From NCBI GenBank assembly GCA_012271065.1, contig JAAXHE010000237.1:1-59190 (forward strand): a stretch of DNA of 59,190 nt, read 5' to 3'. The translations under genes were made by a program, and so were the position numbers. Shown here piece by piece: positions 51,073 to 59,190 of this stretch; position 1 is the stretch's first letter; each line of letters opens with the position of its first letter. The notes beneath the pieces are model-generated. The model did not search any database. It was not told the DNA's origin and saw only the letters and a program-made list of their open reading frames with translations. The stretch comes from Candidatus Latescibacterota bacterium. Its GTDB lineage: Bacteria > Latescibacterota > UBA2968 > GCA-2709665.

Positions 51073-51957
51073 TCAATCCACCGGCACGAGCCTGATCGCG
51101 TTCTCGTAGTGGATCTTTGTCAGGACTTCGGCGGGCAGGTCGAGGGTTGGTAGGAATTCCTGCAGGTCGTTACCCTTTCCGTCGCGGCCGTAGAGCAGTC
51201 TGTCGGCACGATGGATGAGGAAGTCTCGTGCCTGCCCGGGATCGCGGCTTAGGGCATTGAGGCCGGACCCGGAGGAAAGATCCGCGTAAAGGTTGGGATA
51301 GTTGTCGAGGAGGCTATGGAGTTCCCCGCCGGGGGTGACCGGACCGGACGGATAGGATTCGGGTGAAGTCACTGCATCGCCGCTGATGTACCGCCAGAAG
51401 CCGGGCGCGTGCCCGATGAAGACGGTGTCCGGACAGGCCTGCAGCGCGCGTTCCAGGTTTCGGATGTCGCCGCCGCACCAGTTGTTCTGATACGTTGGGT
51501 TTCCTTTATTGTCCGGCAGATAGGGCACGTCCATGTGGAGTACAACGGGGGCGCCGAGTTGACCGGCACGGCGGAACAGCTGGATGCTTCGAGGGTCGTC
51601 CAGCAGGAGGCGATAGCTCCATTCGCCGCAAATCCTCACCCCATGCATCCGCCAGGCACTCTCAAAGAGATCGGCGGCAAAGCCCTCGTAGGGACACGGG
51701 CAGTACCCGGCGATGAAGCGGCCGGGATACCTGTCGCATGCCGCTAGGATGTGATCGAGGGTTGCGCCGGCGTGTGTGCCGTCCGGCCGGTAGTTGAGCG
51801 GGCTGAATCCGGCGCCGAATCCCGGCGCGCCCTGTCCGGGAGGTAGGTACCACGTCAGCAGCCACGTGACGTCGATGCCATAGGCATCCATCTCGGAAAT
51901 GAGGCTCCCGGCATCCATGCCCTGGTAGTTGACGTGCATGTGTGCATCGATGCGCAT
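51073..51957 (-). CDS. Amidohydrolase family protein (metal-dependent hydrolase)
   Basis: This 294-residue protein starts MRIDAHMHV, the HxH metal motif of amidohydrolase-2 enzymes (His6, His8). Further family features are WSYRLLLDD, VVLHMDVPYL (strand 5 His), PDTVFIGHAPGFW (strand 6 His) and YADLSSGSG, then LLYGRDGKGND (strand 8 Asp). It may hydrolyse a lactone or decarboxylate a product. I start at 51957; an upstream in-frame start at 52008 lies in the MITE and would add 17 unlikely residues. It is the last gene of the leftward cluster. Confidence 0.8.
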   Translation of the reverse strand: MRIDAHMHVNYQGMDAGSLISEMDAYGIDVTWLLTWYLPPGQGAPGFGAGFSPLNYRPDGTHAGATLDHILAACDRYPGRFIAGYCPCPYEGFAADLFESAWRMHGVRICGEWSYRLLLDDPRSIQLFRRAGQLGAPVVLHMDVPYLPDNKGNPTYQNNWCGGDIRNLERALQACPDTVFIGHAPGFWRYISGDAVTSPESYPSGPVTPGGELHSLLDNYPNLYADLSSGSGLNALSRDPGQARDFLIHRADRLLYGRDGKGNDLQEFLPTLDLPAEVLTKIHYENAIRLVPVD

Positions 51958-51964
51958 CGAGCTC

Positions 51965-52127
51965 GTGTCCTGGCCCAAAAATCGCTCACCACTCGACCGG
52001 CGACTCATCCCGTCTCGCTACGTTCCCCTCGCTCGCCGACCTTACGCAGGTCGCCCGCGCTCAGGAGCCTTGCGAGCCAGGCGACTCGGCGGTCGAATTC
52101 AGGCAACTTATTTCTGGGACAGAACAC
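51965..52127 (-). mobile_element. MITE with CTGTCC-type terminal inverted repeats, copy 2 (163 bp)
   Basis: The plus strand begins GTGTCCTGGCCCAAAAATCG at 51965 and ends CTGGGACAGAACAC at 52127. Reversed, it matches the copy at 44671-44832 end to end. It fills almost the whole gap between two tandem amidohydrolase genes. The last base of the element, C at 52127, is the third base of the TAG stop codon of the upstream gene. Confidence 0.85.
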
Positions 52128-52972
52128 TAGGAAAGGTCCAGGATGGAGAGACTGTCCCGATAGATTACCGATTCGATTTCGTCGGCGCCGAGGCGGGGCA
52201 GCGCGGTGCCTTTGAGCATATTGTTCATGCTGCGGAGGCCGGCAAGCGATGCGTCGACGGTGGTAAAGGGATAGTCCGTGCCGAAGAGCAGCTTGTCCCA
52301 GACGCCGTATTCCTGGACGAGCATCAGGCTGTGGTAGAGCTGAAACGGGCGGTAGTGCAGGGCGCTGAGGTCGGCGTAGACGTTGGGGTGTTTTCGGATA
52401 ACCGCAACGCATTCGCCTTCGTAGGGATGCCCCAGATGCGCCAGGATGATCTTTACGTCGGGGAAGCGAATGGCGACCGGATCCAGGTGGCGGGGGAGCG
52501 TACATTCCAGGGGCGCCTGCGCCACAAAGGTGGTTCCGGTATGGAGGAGTACGGGCAGTCCGTGTTCGCGGGCGTACCGCCAGAGAGGCTCAACGGACGG
52601 GTCGTCGGGCCTGAAGCCGGCGTACATGGAGAGTAGCTTTATTCCCTGGAGGCCGAGGTCCTGATGTCCCTCTCTCAACTCGTCCTGCCAGCCCTCCTGG
52701 GTCGGATCGACCGACAGGAAGCCGATGAGCGCATCCGGGCTCCGGGCTACCGTTTCGGCCACAAAGCGATCCTCTACCCAGACACCGCTCAGTCTGGCCT
52801 TTCCGCCGAAGACGATTGTGCGAACCGGTTCACCCGCGTGCCGCCGGTAGTCGTCATGGCTGGTCGAGAGGTCGACTTCCACGTCGCCTCTCGCGCGGGT
52901 GGCCTGCCGCCGGAACGCTTCGGTGAAGTGTTGAGGATATCGGAAGACGTGGGCGTGTACGTCAATGATCAT
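52127..52972 (-). CDS. Amidohydrolase-2 family protein
   Basis: This 281-residue protein starts MIIDVHAHVF (HxH metal motif, His6 and His8). It has VLLHTGTTFV (strand 5 His), VKIILAHLGHPYEGE (strand 6) and LLFGTDYPF (strand 8 Asp), all in the expected order of the amidohydrolase_2 barrel. It is a second, divergent member of the same family as the neighbour. The ATG at 52972 follows the AraD1-like gene by 86 bases. Its stop codon is completed by the MITE. Hydrolysis of a sugar lactone or a decarboxylation are the main options. Confidence 0.85.
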   Translation of the reverse strand: MIIDVHAHVFRYPQHFTEAFRRQATRARGDVEVDLSTSHDDYRRHAGEPVRTIVFGGKARLSGVWVEDRFVAETVARSPDALIGFLSVDPTQEGWQDELREGHQDLGLQGIKLLSMYAGFRPDDPSVEPLWRYAREHGLPVLLHTGTTFVAQAPLECTLPRHLDPVAIRFPDVKIILAHLGHPYEGECVAVIRKHPNVYADLSALHYRPFQLYHSLMLVQEYGVWDKLLFGTDYPFTTVDASLAGLRSMNNMLKGTALPRLGADEIESVIYRDSLSILDLS

Positions 52973-53058
52973 CGTTATCGTCCTTCAGGCTGGAAGCGCC
53001 AACGGGATCTTACCCGCGAACCAGGTGGCTTCCCCGACGCGCGCCAGACCGGCGCCAC

Positions 53059-54075
53059 TCACAGCGGATCGACCCGGACCAGGGTTTCTTCATCAGTCTC
53101 AATCCGGAGGGGATTCCTCAACGGTCTTCCAAAGCCGTTCCATGAGATGGCCATGACGTCTCCGTCCTCCAGTTCGACATCGGCGCCGAAACTGAAGGCG
53201 TCGGCGCCGAAGAAGAAGACGTGAGCGTCGTCCGGCCGGCGATGCTGAGGGTACTTGAAATGGTGGTGCTCGAGGTTGGCCAGGCTGTGCGCCATGCAGG
53301 CCTCACCCGTCGCGATCGTCTTGGACCAGACGGCGATACCGTTTCGTTCGATCGAGACTTCTCCGTCGACGCTCTCAAAATCGGGATCGAGTATAAGTTC
53401 TGGGCCGATGGAGCAGGTCCGGAGCTTTGAGGGCGCCAGATACAAGTAGTTTTTCTTCTCGGTGACGTGGTCTGAGAATTCGTTGCCGATGGCGAGGCCG
53501 ATACGCCTGGGTTTTCCTGCCGAATCGATAATGTACGCCCCGGCGACTTCAGGCTCCTCGCCGCCGTCGCCCGCGAAGGCCGGCACGTCCAGGGGCTCGC
53601 CGTGCGCGCGCAGAATGGTTCCGGTCCCCTTGTAGAACCACTCCGGCGGGACGCCGACGATGCCGGGCTCGGGTCTGCCGCCCCGCAGACCCCATTGATA
53701 CATTCGCAGGCTGTCGGTGACCTGTGTTTCGCCGGCCTCGTTCTGGTCGTGCATGGCCTGCCGGTTGTCAACGCTCGCCCTGTGGGTCAGCCCGGTGCCC
53801 GCCACCAGACAGCGGGAAGGCTCGCCGGGGTGATCGTACGCGGGGAGCAGCTTCCACTCGGACCTGCCGTGGTAGACGGCGTCGTAATCGTGGAAGTTCC
53901 TTCCGAGCTTTGATTCGATTTCCGTACACAGGGTGACATCGGACCGTAAAACGAAGCTCGCCAGGCCGTGTACCGACGTGTACGTGTCGATCAGCCGGCA
54001 GCCGTCGCGCTCGACAACGGCAATGCGCCGCCCCTCACGGGGATGAATCAGCTGTACCAATCTGAACATGAGCAT
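53059..54075 (-). CDS. GguC/AraD1-family protein (FAH-superfamily sugar-acid enzyme)
   Basis: This 338-residue protein matches my memory of GguC/AraD1-type proteins closely: YDHPGEPSRCLVAGTGLTHR, SVDNRQAMH, GVPPEWFYKGTGTILRAHGE, IGNEFSDHVTEKKNYLYLAP and SLANLEHHHFKYPQHRRPDD. AraD1 enzymes are dehydratases of 2-keto-3-deoxy sugar acids in the FAH superfamily; here the function is inferred. I start at 54075 (MLMFRLVQL); 54069 is an alternative, and longer in-frame starts lack support. No clear ribosome-binding site is seen. It lies between a uronate-type lyase and the amidohydrolases, which fits breakdown of uronic-acid products. Confidence 0.8.
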   Translation of the reverse strand: MLMFRLVQLIHPREGRRIAVVERDGCRLIDTYTSVHGLASFVLRSDVTLCTEIESKLGRNFHDYDAVYHGRSEWKLLPAYDHPGEPSRCLVAGTGLTHRASVDNRQAMHDQNEAGETQVTDSLRMYQWGLRGGRPEPGIVGVPPEWFYKGTGTILRAHGEPLDVPAFAGDGGEEPEVAGAYIIDSAGKPRRIGLAIGNEFSDHVTEKKNYLYLAPSKLRTCSIGPELILDPDFESVDGEVSIERNGIAVWSKTIATGEACMAHSLANLEHHHFKYPQHRRPDDAHVFFFGADAFSFGADVELEDGDVMAISWNGFGRPLRNPLRIETDEETLVRVDPL

Positions 54076-54137
54076 TACCGCGAATGGCAGGTCCGGCGCC
54101 ATCCGTTCCGGCGTTGCGCGCCACCTTCCGTTAGTGT

Positions 54138-56246
54138 CTACAATTCGCCTTCGGTGAGACCGGCGCGGTTCGTGCGAATCAGTGGCAGACCGTCGTAGGA
54201 TACCTCGCCGCCGTCCAGTACCGCGACGCGGACCGGTCGCTCGTCCCGCAATGAGAGAACACAGACCCTTCCGCTGAAGGACAGGCCGTCGCATGCAACG
54301 GCTTCGCCTTCCCTTCCGTAGACCACCAGATCGTCCCGGTCGCCGCCTCGAATCCGGACGCCACGCGCGACCTCCGGGCGGCAGGTGTTCCCGTCGATGC
54401 TTGCCGCGCGTCTGGACACGTTGACGTCCTCCGGTTCCGACTTGAACGGGACGAGCGCGACATCGTACACGACGGCATTCGCGCCTTCGCCCCGGACCCA
54501 TTTCTGCAAGCCGATCCAGTAGCGGTTGGGGTACCTGCCGGGCGTGCCATCCCGTGCCTCATATGAGGTCCCGCGACGGACGTAATGAATCTCCGAGGGC
54601 TCTGCGGGGACGACCTGCAGCCCCGGCCGTCCTGTGGTGAGCATACGGCTTCGGCTGCCCTTCCAACGGGAGGGCGCGTGGAGGTACCATGTGTAGGCAT
54701 GGTGCTGGGGACCTTCGAAAACGGCGTCGGACACAAGGAAGTAGTCGGGTTTAAGAAACGTGATGCGCCGCTCGACGAGGGTGCCGTATTGCGCTACGTA
54801 AGCCCGGTGGGTTGCGGAAAAATAGTCCATCCTCTCTCCGGTCGCCCAGGCGACGTCCTCGCCGCGGTGATGCTCGCGGTCCATTGGCGCATCGTTGACC
54901 ACAAGCTGGTTGTGGGCCTGTGGAGAACGAAAATACTGATCGAGCGGATTGTCATACGGCCCCCAGCGGGTGGCCTCTACGGCCAGCGGTTCTCCATGGG
55001 CGTAGAGTTCGAAATCGAGCAGGTCGTTATGGGTATGGCCCCCGCCCCATGGTCCATAGTTGACGATCAGATATCGGGCATCCTTGTTCCAGTCCGAACG
55101 CATGACGGCAAATCCCGACGGCCGTGTGTCTATAGACGTATAGTCGGGTTTCTTCGGCCGGATTCGGGAAACGGATTCGATCCTGCCGCGCACGGGCCAG
55201 AGATATCGGCCGTCTCCGGAAATTTCGGTAGCACGCCGCAATATGGCGTCCTGGGGTCCGATACCTCCGTCGTTGAATCCCTGGGACTCACCCAGCGGAG
55301 AGGTGGTGGACAGGAACCAGTCGTACATCTGTACGATGCGTGCGCGCAGGTCGGTTTCCATCTTGATATACGGGATCCTGTCCGAGAAAGTAAGGAGATC
55401 CTCGCTGATGCGGGTGCACCACGCGCCATAGCCGGAGGCGCGTTCGTGGTGGCAGCCGTCCGCGTAAAAGTCCCTGTCGACGTGTTCGAGAAGTCGTTTT
55501 ACGCCGATACCAACCCAGCGTCGCGCCTCCTTGAATTCCGGGAAGAGTCCGCCCGCGTAGACGAGCGCCCACGAGCCGCACATCTGCCAGTTACCGCTGC
55601 GATAACCATCGTCCTTTTCGAGGAGATAGAGCCAGCGCCCCGCGCCCAGAATCGATTTCAACAAGCGTCGATGGGTGACGGGTCTCAGGATGCCGGTGGA
55701 CCGGTACGCGAAATAGTGATCGATGAACCGCGGTGTTCGACCCCCCAGCCCGAGTTCGTAGAAAATGACGTCGTATCTGGCGGGGTTGTCTATGTTGTTG
55801 CGCTGCTCGTACCACTGGTTGAACAGATCGTCGAAACATTCCACGTAGCGGGGGTCGCCGGTCTGTCCGAACGCGACCCGAAGGCAATCGGACCATCCCC
55901 AGTAGTGGGTACCGTAAACGCCCGAGCGTCCCCAATTTGCATTGAAGTCGACTTTCTTTCCGAACTTGTAAGTCAGGTCGTGCCACCCCTGAATCTCGTG
56001 CGCGACGACTCGTTCGGCCTCCCTGATGCGGTCTGGATCCGGCTTGTCGCCGGTTGGCGCGACCATATTCAGGGGTTCTTTACGCGCGGAAAAGTAGTCG
56101 CCCCAGGCCTCGGCCGCCTTCTTCCACTTTCCAGCCTTCACCGCTTTTCGGATGGGCTTCATGTCCGCCCTCTTCAGGTCGAGCGCGGCGAAGAGGTCCT
56201 TGTTGGAGATGGAACGCATTCTTGAGCGGCTGATGTCCGGGGGCAT
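54138..56246 (-). CDS. Heparinase II/III-type polysaccharide lyase
   Basis: This 702-residue protein has an N-terminal helical toroid (about 20-340, with GWSDCLRVAF, GNWQMCGSWALVYAGGLFPE and HHERASGYGAW) and a C-terminal beta-sheet domain (about 370-680). H404-T-H406-N-D408 in WGGGHTHNDLLDFELY is the metal/catalytic stretch of heparinase II/III-like and PL15/PL17-like alginate lyases. The Tyr base probably lies in the toroid. There is no signal peptide, so it would act on imported oligosaccharides, unless export uses another route. The ATG at 56246 is preceded by GAGG; 56219 is an alternative. It leads the leftward uronate cluster. Confidence 0.82.
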   Translation of the reverse strand: MPPDISRSRMRSISNKDLFAALDLKRADMKPIRKAVKAGKWKKAAEAWGDYFSARKEPLNMVAPTGDKPDPDRIREAERVVAHEIQGWHDLTYKFGKKVDFNANWGRSGVYGTHYWGWSDCLRVAFGQTGDPRYVECFDDLFNQWYEQRNNIDNPARYDVIFYELGLGGRTPRFIDHYFAYRSTGILRPVTHRRLLKSILGAGRWLYLLEKDDGYRSGNWQMCGSWALVYAGGLFPEFKEARRWVGIGVKRLLEHVDRDFYADGCHHERASGYGAWCTRISEDLLTFSDRIPYIKMETDLRARIVQMYDWFLSTTSPLGESQGFNDGGIGPQDAILRRATEISGDGRYLWPVRGRIESVSRIRPKKPDYTSIDTRPSGFAVMRSDWNKDARYLIVNYGPWGGGHTHNDLLDFELYAHGEPLAVEATRWGPYDNPLDQYFRSPQAHNQLVVNDAPMDREHHRGEDVAWATGERMDYFSATHRAYVAQYGTLVERRITFLKPDYFLVSDAVFEGPQHHAYTWYLHAPSRWKGSRSRMLTTGRPGLQVVPAEPSEIHYVRRGTSYEARDGTPGRYPNRYWIGLQKWVRGEGANAVVYDVALVPFKSEPEDVNVSRRAASIDGNTCRPEVARGVRIRGGDRDDLVVYGREGEAVACDGLSFSGRVCVLSLRDERPVRVAVLDGGEVSYDGLPLIRTNRAGLTEGEL

Positions 56247-56498
56247 GGTTCGAAACCTCGCGCCATCGACGTCCTCGACACGACGGCAACTGTTATCCTG
56301 ATAGTGGAGTTGGAAAACGCTGGCGGTAGGAATGTACGGTCGGCCCGGTCAAGTCAAGGACAATGCGCGGGCAATTCTTTGGACTGACGGTAGGAAACCG
56401 GGCTCCCGCCAGGTCGCGGGAAGTGTCGTTGAGTTTCGGCGCCGTCCGGCCTGTTCATTGCTATGCGGTGCGGGGAACGGGGGCGTCTACGCTTGCGT
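56247..56498. other. Intergenic region upstream of the lyase operon
   Basis: This 252-base spacer lies between two leftward genes and must hold the promoter of the lyase operon. I saw no clear promoter pair, hairpin or repeat. Confidence 0.35.
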
Positions 56499-57206
56499 TC
56501 AGGCACGACCGAGGGCGTCGACGGAGTGCTGGATGATGCGTGCGGCGGATTCGAGGCAGGTCCGGCCCGTATTTACGACAACGTGATACAGGGCCGGATC
56601 GTCCCAGTCGATCTGGTAGTTGTCTCTGAGGTAGGCGGCCCGGCGTCTGTCGCTCTTTTGAATCAGGTCGTTGGCCTCTTTTCGTGTTCGCAGGTTCTGT
56701 CGTTCCAAGACGACCTGGATGCGGTCTTCCAGAGGAGCCACCGTTCGAACGTGGAGCGTATCGGGGTCATCCCGAAGGATCGCCTGGCCTCCCCGGCCGA
56801 CAATGGTTACCCTGTCCCGTTTCCGAAGGCGATGGACCGTGGCCTGAAGAAATCTGAGGTAGTCCCGCTGGTCCAGAAGGTGCCTTTCCTCGTTGGCTGT
56901 CGCGTCGCCGGCCAGGAGCGTCGCCGATACTTCATATGGAAATTCCAGCCCCCAGAGCATCGCCGGGGGCGTCGGTACGGACCGGGACGGCACGATCAGA
57001 CTGTGGATGAATCGTTTTACCGCACTGTGCGCCTGCTCGTCGAATTTTTCGACTTCGGATTCGGGCACATTGGCTTCTCTCGCGACTTCCGTGATGAGGT
57101 TCTTGTCCACGAAGTCGTAGCTGAGTACTTCCGACGCCCGGCGTGCTACCAGATCGCCAATGCTGCCGAGCTGGCGTGAGACGGTAATGACGGCCACGCG
57201 AGTCAT
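56499..57206 (-). CDS. Cytidylate kinase-like family protein
   Basis: This 235-residue protein starts MTRVAVITVSRQLGSIGDLV, matching the cytidylate kinase-like (PF13189-type) group, with a modified phosphate-binding loop (SRQLGSIGD). Later features are YDFVDKNLITEVAREANV, VTIVGRGGQAIL and VRTVAPLEDRIQVV. The substrate of this group is uncertain, so it should not be called a true Cmk. The ATG at 57206 is the natural start; a GTG at 57239 would add eleven residues and has no better ribosome-binding site. It ends the pair with the foldase encoded upstream, from which it is 53 bases away. Confidence 0.8.
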   Translation of the reverse strand: MTRVAVITVSRQLGSIGDLVARRASEVLSYDFVDKNLITEVAREANVPESEVEKFDEQAHSAVKRFIHSLIVPSRSVPTPPAMLWGLEFPYEVSATLLAGDATANEERHLLDQRDYLRFLQATVHRLRKRDRVTIVGRGGQAILRDDPDTLHVRTVAPLEDRIQVVLERQNLRTRKEANDLIQKSDRRRAAYLRDNYQIDWDDPALYHVVVNTGRTCLESAARIIQHSVDALGRA

Positions 57207-57259
57207 CCTGTGCGGTCGGGTTACGGATCGGGAACTCACCGGGAATTCTAAAACAGCTT

Positions 57260-59080
57260 CTAAAAATTCGAATAGAAGAGATGCCGATTGTCGATGATTT
57301 CCGCCTGCTCTTTGAGGTCGTTGAACCAGGCGGCCAGGACTTCGTTCTGTTTCTCAGACCGAAGGCGCTGGACCAGTTCCGGTCCTTCCGCCTCGAAATC
57401 GGTCTCGTCGATGGGCTCTTTTTCAAGCAACTGCAGCACGTACGCGCCCCGGTCCGTGGTGACCACGTCGCTGGTCGTTCCCTCTTCAAGCCGGAATGCC
57501 GTGCCGGTAAACGCGTTCCTGCCGCCGACACCCTGAACGAAGTCGTCGCGGCCGAAGAGTTTGGACTCGGCGAAACGGGCATTGCGATTGCGCGCCGCAT
57601 CGGCAAGGCTCTGTCCGGAACGAACGTCCTTTAGCAGCGGTTCAATGCGTGCAGATGCAATCTTGACTTTCTCGTCAGTCTTGAGTTTGGTTGAAATGCG
57701 ATTGTTGACTTCGTCCAGTGGTTGCGGGCCGGCTTCGCGCCTCGCCACGAGGGCGAAGACATAGATGCCCTGTTCGGTCTCGTAAACTGGAGAAATCCTC
57801 CCCGGCGAAGCGGTGAGGAAGGAATTGACCAGCCCGGACGTCCTGTTTCCCAACAGCGGGAAAAAGCCGCCGGCGGTGATGAAACCCGTGTCCTTTGCCT
57901 GCAGGCTCTGATCGGCCACCGCCGTCAGGAAGTCCGCTTCTTCCGCTCGCTCCTGGAAGCGCTCCGCCTCGAGACGGAGGCTGTCCAGCGTGTCCCTGCC
58001 CGGACGGATTTTCAGCAGGATGTGCCTGGCCCGGATCTGGAGCTCGTCACCCTCGCCTTTGCGTTCCTCGACCTTGAGAACGTGCCATCCGAACTGGGTC
58101 CGTACGGGTTCTGAGATATCGCCCGGGTTGAGGGCAAAGGCCGCGTCCTCAAAGGCCTTTACCATCCTTCCGCGCCCGAAGAACCCGAGATCTCCGCCCC
58201 TTTCCGCGCTGCCGGGATCATCTGAGTTGTTTTCGGCCAGCGCAGCGAAGTCTCCGCCGGCGCGGATTTCCTTGAGCAGGCCCTTGATCTCGGCTTCGGC
58301 ATCGGCTTCGTCTTTCGCGGAAGGTTTCTTCTCAAAGGCGACATAGGTGGCATTGACGGCCGCTTCCCGATGAAACTCGTCAAGATGGTCGTTATAATAG
58401 GCACGAATCTGATCGTCCGAAACGGAAACCAGCGAATCGGCGATGGAATAGGCCTCGAGGCCCGCGTAGGCGACACGGACTTTCTCTTTCTGCCGCACGT
58501 AAGCTTCCCTGACCTCCGCCGACGTCACCCTCACCCCGCCGGCAACCATTTCCTGCAGCTTTCTGATAAGCACAGCCTGTCTTACGGCGTATTCGGCGCT
58601 GAGTACAAACTGCTTTCTTTCAGGGCTTGAGTAGGTACCGGGGTCATCCAGAAACCTGCCGTATTTCTCGGGATCGAACCTGCCGTCGGTTTGAAAGACT
58701 TCCTGGTTCTGCACCCATTCAACGGGTTGATTCCTGTTGATGAAGTTGACCTCTGCATCTGAGACCGCGATATCGTGCTTTTCTATCTGCTGGGCGTAAA
58801 GGATCTGTGCCACCATCTGGTCCCAGATCTGGCGGATGAGCTGGCTCTCCTCCGGTTCGGGGTTGTTCCCGGCCTTGGACTGGCGGGACGCGTCACGGAG
58901 GGCTTCAACGAACTGCTGGTGGCTGATCTTCTGGCCATTGATGACGCCGACGGTATCGCCGGGCCCGGCGCAGGTCATTCCGCCGGCGCCCCAGTCGAAG
59001 ACCATCAGCGCCACGAAGGAAATAGCCACGATCCACATCATGGCTTTGATCAGGACCACATTGCGCAGGTTTTTGAGCAT
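57260..59080 (-). CDS. PpiD/SurA-type peptidylprolyl isomerase (periplasmic foldase)
   Basis: This 606-residue protein has a cytoplasmic N-terminus, one membrane helix (about 11-32), then a SurA_N-like domain (GQKISHQQFVEALRDASR). Two parvulin-like segments follow: the first about 230-330 (ALAENNSDDPGSAERGGDLG, then FGRGRMVKAFEDAAFALNPG), the second weaker, about 340-460. It would help outer-membrane and secreted proteins fold, fitting the many exported proteins here. GGAGGG stands before the ATG at 59080. The length is like PpiD (about 620). Confidence 0.9.
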   Translation of the reverse strand: MLKNLRNVVLIKAMMWIVAISFVALMVFDWGAGGMTCAGPGDTVGVINGQKISHQQFVEALRDASRQSKAGNNPEPEESQLIRQIWDQMVAQILYAQQIEKHDIAVSDAEVNFINRNQPVEWVQNQEVFQTDGRFDPEKYGRFLDDPGTYSSPERKQFVLSAEYAVRQAVLIRKLQEMVAGGVRVTSAEVREAYVRQKEKVRVAYAGLEAYSIADSLVSVSDDQIRAYYNDHLDEFHREAAVNATYVAFEKKPSAKDEADAEAEIKGLLKEIRAGGDFAALAENNSDDPGSAERGGDLGFFGRGRMVKAFEDAAFALNPGDISEPVRTQFGWHVLKVEERKGEGDELQIRARHILLKIRPGRDTLDSLRLEAERFQERAEEADFLTAVADQSLQAKDTGFITAGGFFPLLGNRTSGLVNSFLTASPGRISPVYETEQGIYVFALVARREAGPQPLDEVNNRISTKLKTDEKVKIASARIEPLLKDVRSGQSLADAARNRNARFAESKLFGRDDFVQGVGGRNAFTGTAFRLEEGTTSDVVTTDRGAYVLQLLEKEPIDETDFEAEGPELVQRLRSEKQNEVLAAWFNDLKEQAEIIDNRHLFYSNF

Positions 59081-59190
59081 GCGATAAACACCCTCCGGTG
59101 AACGGAAAGAAGGCAGCGGTCAAGTGCGGCGACCGCCCGAGGTCTATCAGTCCGTTGATAAAGTCGCTCTGCAGGCGAGGCCGAAGACAA
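59081..59190. other. Upstream region of the foldase gene (window edge)
   Basis: These 110 bases hold the ribosome-binding site of the foldase gene and probably its promoter. No further gene is recognised before the edge. Confidence 0.4.

Noticed and set aside
1..59190. CRISPR arrays, tRNA and rRNA genes
   Set aside because: No regularly spaced direct repeats, tRNA-like cloverleaf sequences or rRNA segments were noticed on reading both strands; a tRNAscan-SE/Infernal run would be decisive.

Overview
The window is GC-rich bacterial DNA, about 40 genes, from what looks like an uncultured member of the FCB group. The closest fit I can argue is Candidatus Latescibacterota or a relative. This is inferred from the gene families only: CRTAC1/ASPIC and VCBS-repeat secreted proteins, a GWxTD/TPR protein, a PorV/PorQ-type outer-membrane protein, carboxypeptidase-regulatory TonB-dependent receptors, many Gfo/Idh/MocA oxidoreductases and DUF6785-type membrane proteins. 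No rRNA, tRNA or CRISPR array was seen, so the taxonomic call is indirect.

Layout. 1-254: edge of an IS1380-type insertion sequence (transposase start, minus strand). 265-11681: a secreted ASPIC protein, then a complete Dpp/Opp-type peptide or oligosaccharide ABC importer (binding protein, two permeases, two ATPases) and a propeller-like protein. The two ATPase genes are separated by an opposite-strand gene for a PcRGLX/YetA-like polysaccharide lyase. 11708-13435: an exported TPR protein (minus). 13436-14761: a gene-free stretch packed with dispersed repeats. 14762-26648: an envelope cluster (barrel-like protein, CXXCH plus EF-hand protein, TonB-dependent receptor, large secreted protein, PorV/PorQ protein, GWxTD/TPR protein, TonB). 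26679-32028: a Gfo/Idh oxidoreductase, a DUF6785 membrane protein and two tandem homocysteine S-methyltransferase-like genes, the first without its zinc cysteines. 32191-34626: one AT-rich, foreign-looking 811-residue gene with a sigma region 4-like helix-turn-helix. 34871-39417: a second copy of the oxidoreductase/DUF6785 pair with a VCBS-repeat gene between. 39627-40796: a DegT-type aminotransferase. 40797-41759: a second repeat-rich gene-free stretch. 41760-50958: an oxidoreductase, three deacetylase-like proteins, an unknown protein, a propeller protein and an embedded MntA/HepT toxin-antitoxin pair. 51073-56246 (minus): a heparinase II/III-type lyase, a GguC/AraD1-type enzyme and two amidohydrolases. 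56499-59080 (minus): a cytidylate kinase-like protein and a PpiD/SurA-type foldase.

How it may work together. The lyases, deacetylase-like proteins, TonB/receptor system, ABC importer, AraD1-like enzyme and oxidoreductases fit capture, depolymerisation and oxidation of an acidic, probably substituted polysaccharide. The substrate is unknown. Duplicated oxidoreductase/transporter cassettes and paired methyltransferase paralogues suggest recent local amplification.

Most notable signals: (i) four families of dispersed intergenic repeats, including a two-hairpin element with exactly conserved arm spacing and a 162-163 bp MITE with terminal inverted repeats that supplies the last 46 codons of one gene and completes the stop codon of another; (ii) the AT-rich gene at 32191-34626; (iii) the methyltransferase pseudoenzyme; (iv) a 13-G homopolymer inside the lyase gene.
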